Part shown: in pieces, positions 60,999 through 64,000 of the stretch
How positions within the stretch are numbered: position 1 is the first letter of the stretch
How the letters are laid out: the number at the start of each line of letters is the position of its first letter
NCBI GenBank assembly: GCA_020638155.1
Contig: JACKJB010000003.1
Coordinates: 265,285-329,284, forward strand
Direction: 5' to 3'
Length of the DNA stretch: 64,000 nucleotides
Origin: Rhodospirillales bacterium
GTDB lineage: Bacteria > Pseudomonadota > Alphaproteobacteria > Micavibrionales > Micavibrionaceae
Program-made: the position numbers and the translations under genes
Notes under the pieces: generated by a model
What the model was told of the DNA's origin: nothing
Database searches by the model: none
The model's input: only the letters and a program-made list of their open reading frames with translations

Positions 60999-61655
60999 AT
61001 GAACACCGTATTATCATATTCAGAAAACCGCCCCCTTCCCGGGGCGGTTTTTGCTGTGTGGGGTTTTGTCCTGCTGCTGCTCTCGGGCTGTGCTTCGGAA
61101 AGCGGCGCGCTGGATCTTTCCGGTTATGCCGACCTTGAGCAGGAAACCCCGGCGCATTTCCGGGTATGCCATGGCTATGGCTGCCATTTTGAAAGCGATG
61201 CCTATTTATCGGATGCCCAGTGGCAAAGCGTGCGCGCCTTATTCCAGCCCGACGCCAAGGATGCTGAAGCCGAGCGCGGCTTCATTAAAAAAGCTGTCGC
61301 GCTGATGGAAGACTATGTCGGGGAAGCTGTCGGAACGCAGACGGATAAAGCCGGCGCCGGATTTATCATGAGCGATTCCGGGCAGATGGATTGTATCGAT
61401 GAAGCCCTGAACACATCCCGCTACCTGCATTTTTTTGATCGGGATCATTTATTAAAACACCATAGCGTCGAATCCCCCACGCGCCGGGGCTATTTCGTGG
61501 ACGGTGCCTGGCCGCATAACAGCGCGGTTATCAAAGATCTGGCCACAGAGCAGCGTTATGTCGTTGATTCATGGTTCTATGAAAACGGCCGTGAACCGGT
61601 GATTGTCCCGGTCGAGCAGTGGTTATCCGGGTGGCGGCCCGACGACGCCCCTTAA
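60999..61655 (+). CDS. Predicted lipoprotein with paired cysteines, unknown function
   Basis: A 218-residue protein with a lipobox LLSGC (Cys31) after the hydrophobic segment AVWGFVLLLL. The mature part has HFRVCHGYGCHFES, two cysteines in a short loop that may form a disulfide or bind metal, and a conserved-looking domain with GAGFIMSDSGQMDCIDEALNTS (in part) and VVDSWFYENGREPVIV. The function is not known to me. The start ATG 60999 lies just before the hairpin terminator of the previous gene, which occupies codons 8-18. A GTG at 61056 would avoid that but leave a very short signal. Confidence 0.7.
   Translation: MNTVLSYSENRPLPGAVFAVWGFVLLLLSGCASESGALDLSGYADLEQETPAHFRVCHGYGCHFESDAYLSDAQWQSVRALFQPDAKDAEAERGFIKKAVALMEDYVGEAVGTQTDKAGAGFIMSDSGQMDCIDEALNTSRYLHFFDRDHLLKHHSVESPTRRGYFVDGAWPHNSAVIKDLATEQRYVVDSWFYENGREPVIVPVEQWLSGWRPDDAP
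61021..61051 (+). terminator. Rho-independent terminator of the beta-barrel gene, inside the next ORF's start
   Basis: AAAACCGCCCC CTTCC (loop) GGGGCGGTTTTT, 30 bp after the stop at 60990. It overlaps the first codons of the lipoprotein gene at 60999. Confidence 0.8.
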
Positions 61656-61681
61656 TCGGCGCTGGCTTTTTATCCAGAATT

Positions 61682-61720
61682 ATGCAATGATTGCATCAGG
61701 TTATTCAGCCTTTCTTATAT
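61682..61720 (+). promoter_or_regulatory. Palindrome and promoter before the small outer-membrane protein
   Basis: A perfect 15-bp dyad ATGCAAT-G-ATTGCAT (61682-61696) overlaps a -35-like TTGCAT (61691-61696), followed 18 bp later by TTATAT (61715-61720). The placement suggests a repressor operator. The start codon is 24 bp further on. Confidence 0.45.
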
Positions 61721-61744
61721 AACACATCACCTACCGTTGCTCTT

Positions 61745-62416
61745 ATGAAACGATTTTTATGGATCATCGCCACGTTCACGTGCCTGGCGGCCTCATTGCC
61801 GGCGCAGGCCCAAAGGCTCGCGCCCGGACAGGACTTCAAGAAAAGCCTGTATGTCAGCGGCGCATTCGGGCTGTCGATCCCGAACACAGCAGACTGGAAT
61901 GAAACACCGAACCTGAACGGCGATATTGAGTATGAGAAAACGACCAGTTTCTCCGGTGCGCTCGGGATTAAGCTCAGCCCTTATTTTTCAGCCGATACTG
62001 AATTTTCCTACCGCAACAGCGGCCTTGATGAATTGACCGTCAATGGCACGGGCTCGGCTGAGCTGAACGGCGATTCAAAGATGTGGGCCGGGCTGGTTAA
62101 TCTATACCTGCATATGATGCCAGAGAGTAATTTCAGTCCCTATTTCATGGTCGGCGCAGGAGCCGCGCGGTATAGCGTCGATATTGATGCCATTGGCGGA
62201 CTTGGCGTCACTGGAGCCAGCGGTACGGATACGGTTGCCGCCTATCAATGGGGGACAGGGTTTAACTACAATGTTTCCGATGACGGTCAGATCTGGCTCG
62301 GTTACAGGTTCCTCGGCACGGACCGTCCGACCATCAGCACGACGGAGATCGATTATACCGCACATGAAATCATGCTGGGCTACCGCCACCATTTCCAGGT
62401 TTTTGGCGATGAGTAG
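61745..62416 (+). CDS. Small outer-membrane beta-barrel protein (OmpW/Omp25-like)
   Basis: A 223-residue exported protein with signal MKRFLWIIATFTCLAASLPAQAQ. The mature part is built of alternating amphipathic strands (LYVSGAFGLSIPN, FSGALGIKLSPYFSADTEFSYR, YFMVGAGAARYSV, IWLGYRFLG, HEIMLGYRHHFQVF) typical of 8-stranded barrels. The C-terminus FGDE lacks the final Phe but has HHFQVF just before it. I start at ATG 61745, where the signal begins; an ATG at 61691 would precede the promoter element. Convergent with the next gene. Confidence 0.82.
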   Translation: MKRFLWIIATFTCLAASLPAQAQRLAPGQDFKKSLYVSGAFGLSIPNTADWNETPNLNGDIEYEKTTSFSGALGIKLSPYFSADTEFSYRNSGLDELTVNGTGSAELNGDSKMWAGLVNLYLHMMPESNFSPYFMVGAGAARYSVDIDAIGGLGVTGASGTDTVAAYQWGTGFNYNVSDDGQIWLGYRFLGTDRPTISTTEIDYTAHEIMLGYRHHFQVFGDE

Positions 62417-62428
62417 CCGGTCCGCCGC

Positions 62429-63922
62429 TTAGAACGAGAACCGCACCCCGGCATAGATATTCGAATTATCTTCGAACTGCCCCCAGAAGGTGTTGCGTCT
62501 ATCACCGTAGAAAATATTGCCCCCGGCCTGCACCGACCAGTTATCATTGATCTTGTAATCAATCCTGGGCCGCAGGAAGCCGTCATCATCGGACGGACTC
62601 CAGAAGTTAAACAGGGAAAGCTGCAAATTCTGGTTCATCATCAACTTGGTCAGACGCAGCGTGACCATATGACGATTTTTGTCTTTCTGCACCGCGCCTG
62701 CCGGCAGGTTGGCACGATACTTATCGTAATCGCTCATATGCTCGAGATAATACTGGATACCGCCGGTCAGTTCGGGAACCAGTTCCTGCTCGTACCCGGC
62801 AAGGAAGCGGACTTCGCTGTTGCGGATCGCGGGGTTGGTTCCCAAATCATCGTCGCGGCTTTTGTAATAGCCCGTTTCAATATTGGCGATACCTTTATAG
62901 ATCGGGCCGCGCAGGCTGGCACCCCAGACAGATAGCGCCGGAAAGATGGCGCGCCCCATGGCGTCCTGTCCGGCCGGGCTTTTCCAAAAACCACTATAGG
63001 CATAAAGCGCGGCTTCGAAGGATTCAAAATTGCGATAGAGTCGCAGCGCGAGCTCATCATCACGGAAAGCGCTGCTGCGCGGATCGACAGCAACCGGCAT
63101 ATCCTCACCTGACAGGCGGCCCAGCCCTTCATTGAAGAACGAAATGCGGCGGCCATCGATATAGCGGTCCGCATCGAATTGCGGGGTATAGACAACATCC
63201 AGATTGGCAACATCACTGAACAGGGACACTTTCAGCGCATCGGACGGCGCTTTGAGATATTCGACATCCCGGCCAATAAAAAACGCCACCCAGTCTTTGG
63301 GGAACATATCATTGATAAACAGCAGATCCCCTGTGCCCCAGGTCAGGATCTGCCGGCCGGCCTTGACATCCATAAAGTCAAACGGGCGGGCCATAAAGAA
63401 GGCTTCGCGCACATCAAGCTGGCCTTCGCCGCGTTCCGGATCGAAGCTGTGCTGGTCGCCGACAGGATCATAGAGCAGGTCCGTGGTCAGGCGGGCACTG
63501 ATCCCGGAAAAGGCGGCATCGGCCTGAAGCTGCAAGCGCGCTTCGCCGAGACTGACATCTTTTTCATGTTTGTCTTCATGGATGCGGTGGCCGCCGCGCA
63601 GCTCAAAAAAGCCGCTAAGGTCGAACGGTAAGTCGCTGTCATCGCCGAAATCATCTTCAGCGCTCCATTCATCCTCCGCGCTGTCTTCAGCAGCGGTGCT
63701 GACCTCTTCCAGACCACCGGGCAACGCCGGTTCACCGGATGAAGCGCTGCCCATGTCGTCCAGACCGGAAGGCAAAGACGGCTCGGAAGAAGATGAACTG
63801 GACGCAGAGGGAGCCGGACCGCCCAGCCCCATTGGCAGGGCAGGCTCTTCGGCAAATGCCGGTGATGACATCAAAATCAAAGCTGTTGCCGTCATTGCGA
63901 GCGACTGAAAGGCGCGAAGCAA
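62429..63922 (-). CDS. Outer-membrane beta-barrel protein (DUF1302/porin-like) with repeat-derived signal start
   Basis: A 497-residue exported protein. The signal is MLRAFQSLAMTATALILMSSPAFA, followed by a Pro/Ser/Gly-rich acidic segment (two LPxGLxx beats) to about residue 100, then a barrel of many strands (FELRGGHRI, ARLQLQADAAF, VKAGRQILTWGTGDLLFIND, in part) ending IYAGVRFSF with C-terminal Phe. The AGRQILTWGTGD segment is typical of the DUF1302-like porins. The start is TTG 63922 with AGAGGA 7 bases upstream; ATG 63895 would leave a short, uncharged signal. Codons 1-10 and the ribosome site lie in a palindromic repeat. Confidence 0.82.
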   Translation of the reverse strand: MLRAFQSLAMTATALILMSSPAFAEEPALPMGLGGPAPSASSSSSSEPSLPSGLDDMGSASSGEPALPGGLEEVSTAAEDSAEDEWSAEDDFGDDSDLPFDLSGFFELRGGHRIHEDKHEKDVSLGEARLQLQADAAFSGISARLTTDLLYDPVGDQHSFDPERGEGQLDVREAFFMARPFDFMDVKAGRQILTWGTGDLLFINDMFPKDWVAFFIGRDVEYLKAPSDALKVSLFSDVANLDVVYTPQFDADRYIDGRRISFFNEGLGRLSGEDMPVAVDPRSSAFRDDELALRLYRNFESFEAALYAYSGFWKSPAGQDAMGRAIFPALSVWGASLRGPIYKGIANIETGYYKSRDDDLGTNPAIRNSEVRFLAGYEQELVPELTGGIQYYLEHMSDYDKYRANLPAGAVQKDKNRHMVTLRLTKLMMNQNLQLSLFNFWSPSDDDGFLRPRIDYKINDNWSVQAGGNIFYGDRRNTFWGQFEDNSNIYAGVRFSF

Positions 63923-63984
63923 TCCAGAGTCCTCTCGAAAAAAACTGGATTGCTTCGTTGGCCTAACGGCCTTCTCGCAATGAC
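63891..63984. repeat. Palindromic repeat, GTCATTGCGAG type, overlapping a gene start
   Basis: Opens GTCATTGCGAGCGACTGAA with GAAGCAATCCAG and closes CTGGATTGCTTCG ... CTTCTCGCAATGAC. Same family as 29559-29659. It supplies the start codon, ribosome site and first codons of the porin-like gene on the minus strand. Confidence 0.9.
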
Positions 63985-64000
63985 GTTTTTCAATAAAGAG

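Overview
The window looks like part of an alphaproteobacterial chromosome of moderate GC content. The evidence is gene content and order: a compact mraZ-rsmH-ftsL-ftsI-murE-murF-mraY division and wall cluster, sdhCD and sdhA with alphaproteobacterial-type sequences, a pyrB-plsY-dprA-topA-rnr-rpmG run, meso-diaminopimelate-type MurE, and outer-membrane proteins ending in phenylalanine (a diderm envelope). It may come from a Micavibrio-like or Rhodospirillales-like lineage, but that is a guess. No rRNA, tRNA, CRISPR array, prophage or intact insertion sequence was seen.

Layout. 1-7.6 kb: dcw cluster on the minus strand, preceded by a candidate MraZ operator. 7.6-9.3 kb: small membrane protein, RNase P RNA with its promoter, and an AmpD-type amidase. 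9.5-15.5 kb: four paralogous exported proteins around msrA, nadC, a DUF167 gene and a ParB-like gene. 15.5-21 kb: succinate dehydrogenase genes, with sdhB separated from sdhCDA by three small genes and a palindromic element. 21-28.6 kb: diguanylate cyclase, lipoprotein, asd, a pair of related membrane proteins and an unorthodox hybrid histidine kinase. 28.7-39.7 kb: a type IVb-like pilus or secretion locus (two pilin-like proteins, two bitopic assembly proteins, GspF, GspE, an Ig-repeat/PilP-like protein, lipoprotein secretin and response regulator) with a divergent prepilin peptidase. 39.7-49.2 kb: pyrB, plsY, dprA, topA, an ADP-ribosylglycohydrolase, rnr and rpmG. 49.4-56.1 kb: an atypical SLC1-fold transporter, two phage-type regulators, GIY-YIG, ABC-F (Uup), RMD1/YagE and a Crp/Fnr regulator. 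56.3-64 kb: envelope and secretion genes, including a tightly linked unit of a large secreted helical protein, a subtilase and a beta-barrel protein.

The most unusual content falls into three groups. First, the 56.3-61 kb unit encodes a secreted protein with two internally duplicated Cys-bracketed helical domains, each with a Gly-rich hydrophobic centre; its stop codon overlaps the start of a subtilase gene, and a TonB-independent-looking beta-barrel protein follows. This is the best candidate for an undescribed system. Second, dispersed palindromic repeats (GTCATTGCGAG, GTCATTTCGA and GTCATTCCCGC types) occur at six places. Two are translated into protein N-termini: a prepilin leader and a porin signal peptide. 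One carries a clean 42-bp nested palindrome insertion. Third, an SLC1/DAACS-fold protein has a long N-terminal extension and changed substrate- and sodium-site residues. All functions are read from sequence motifs; no database search was possible.
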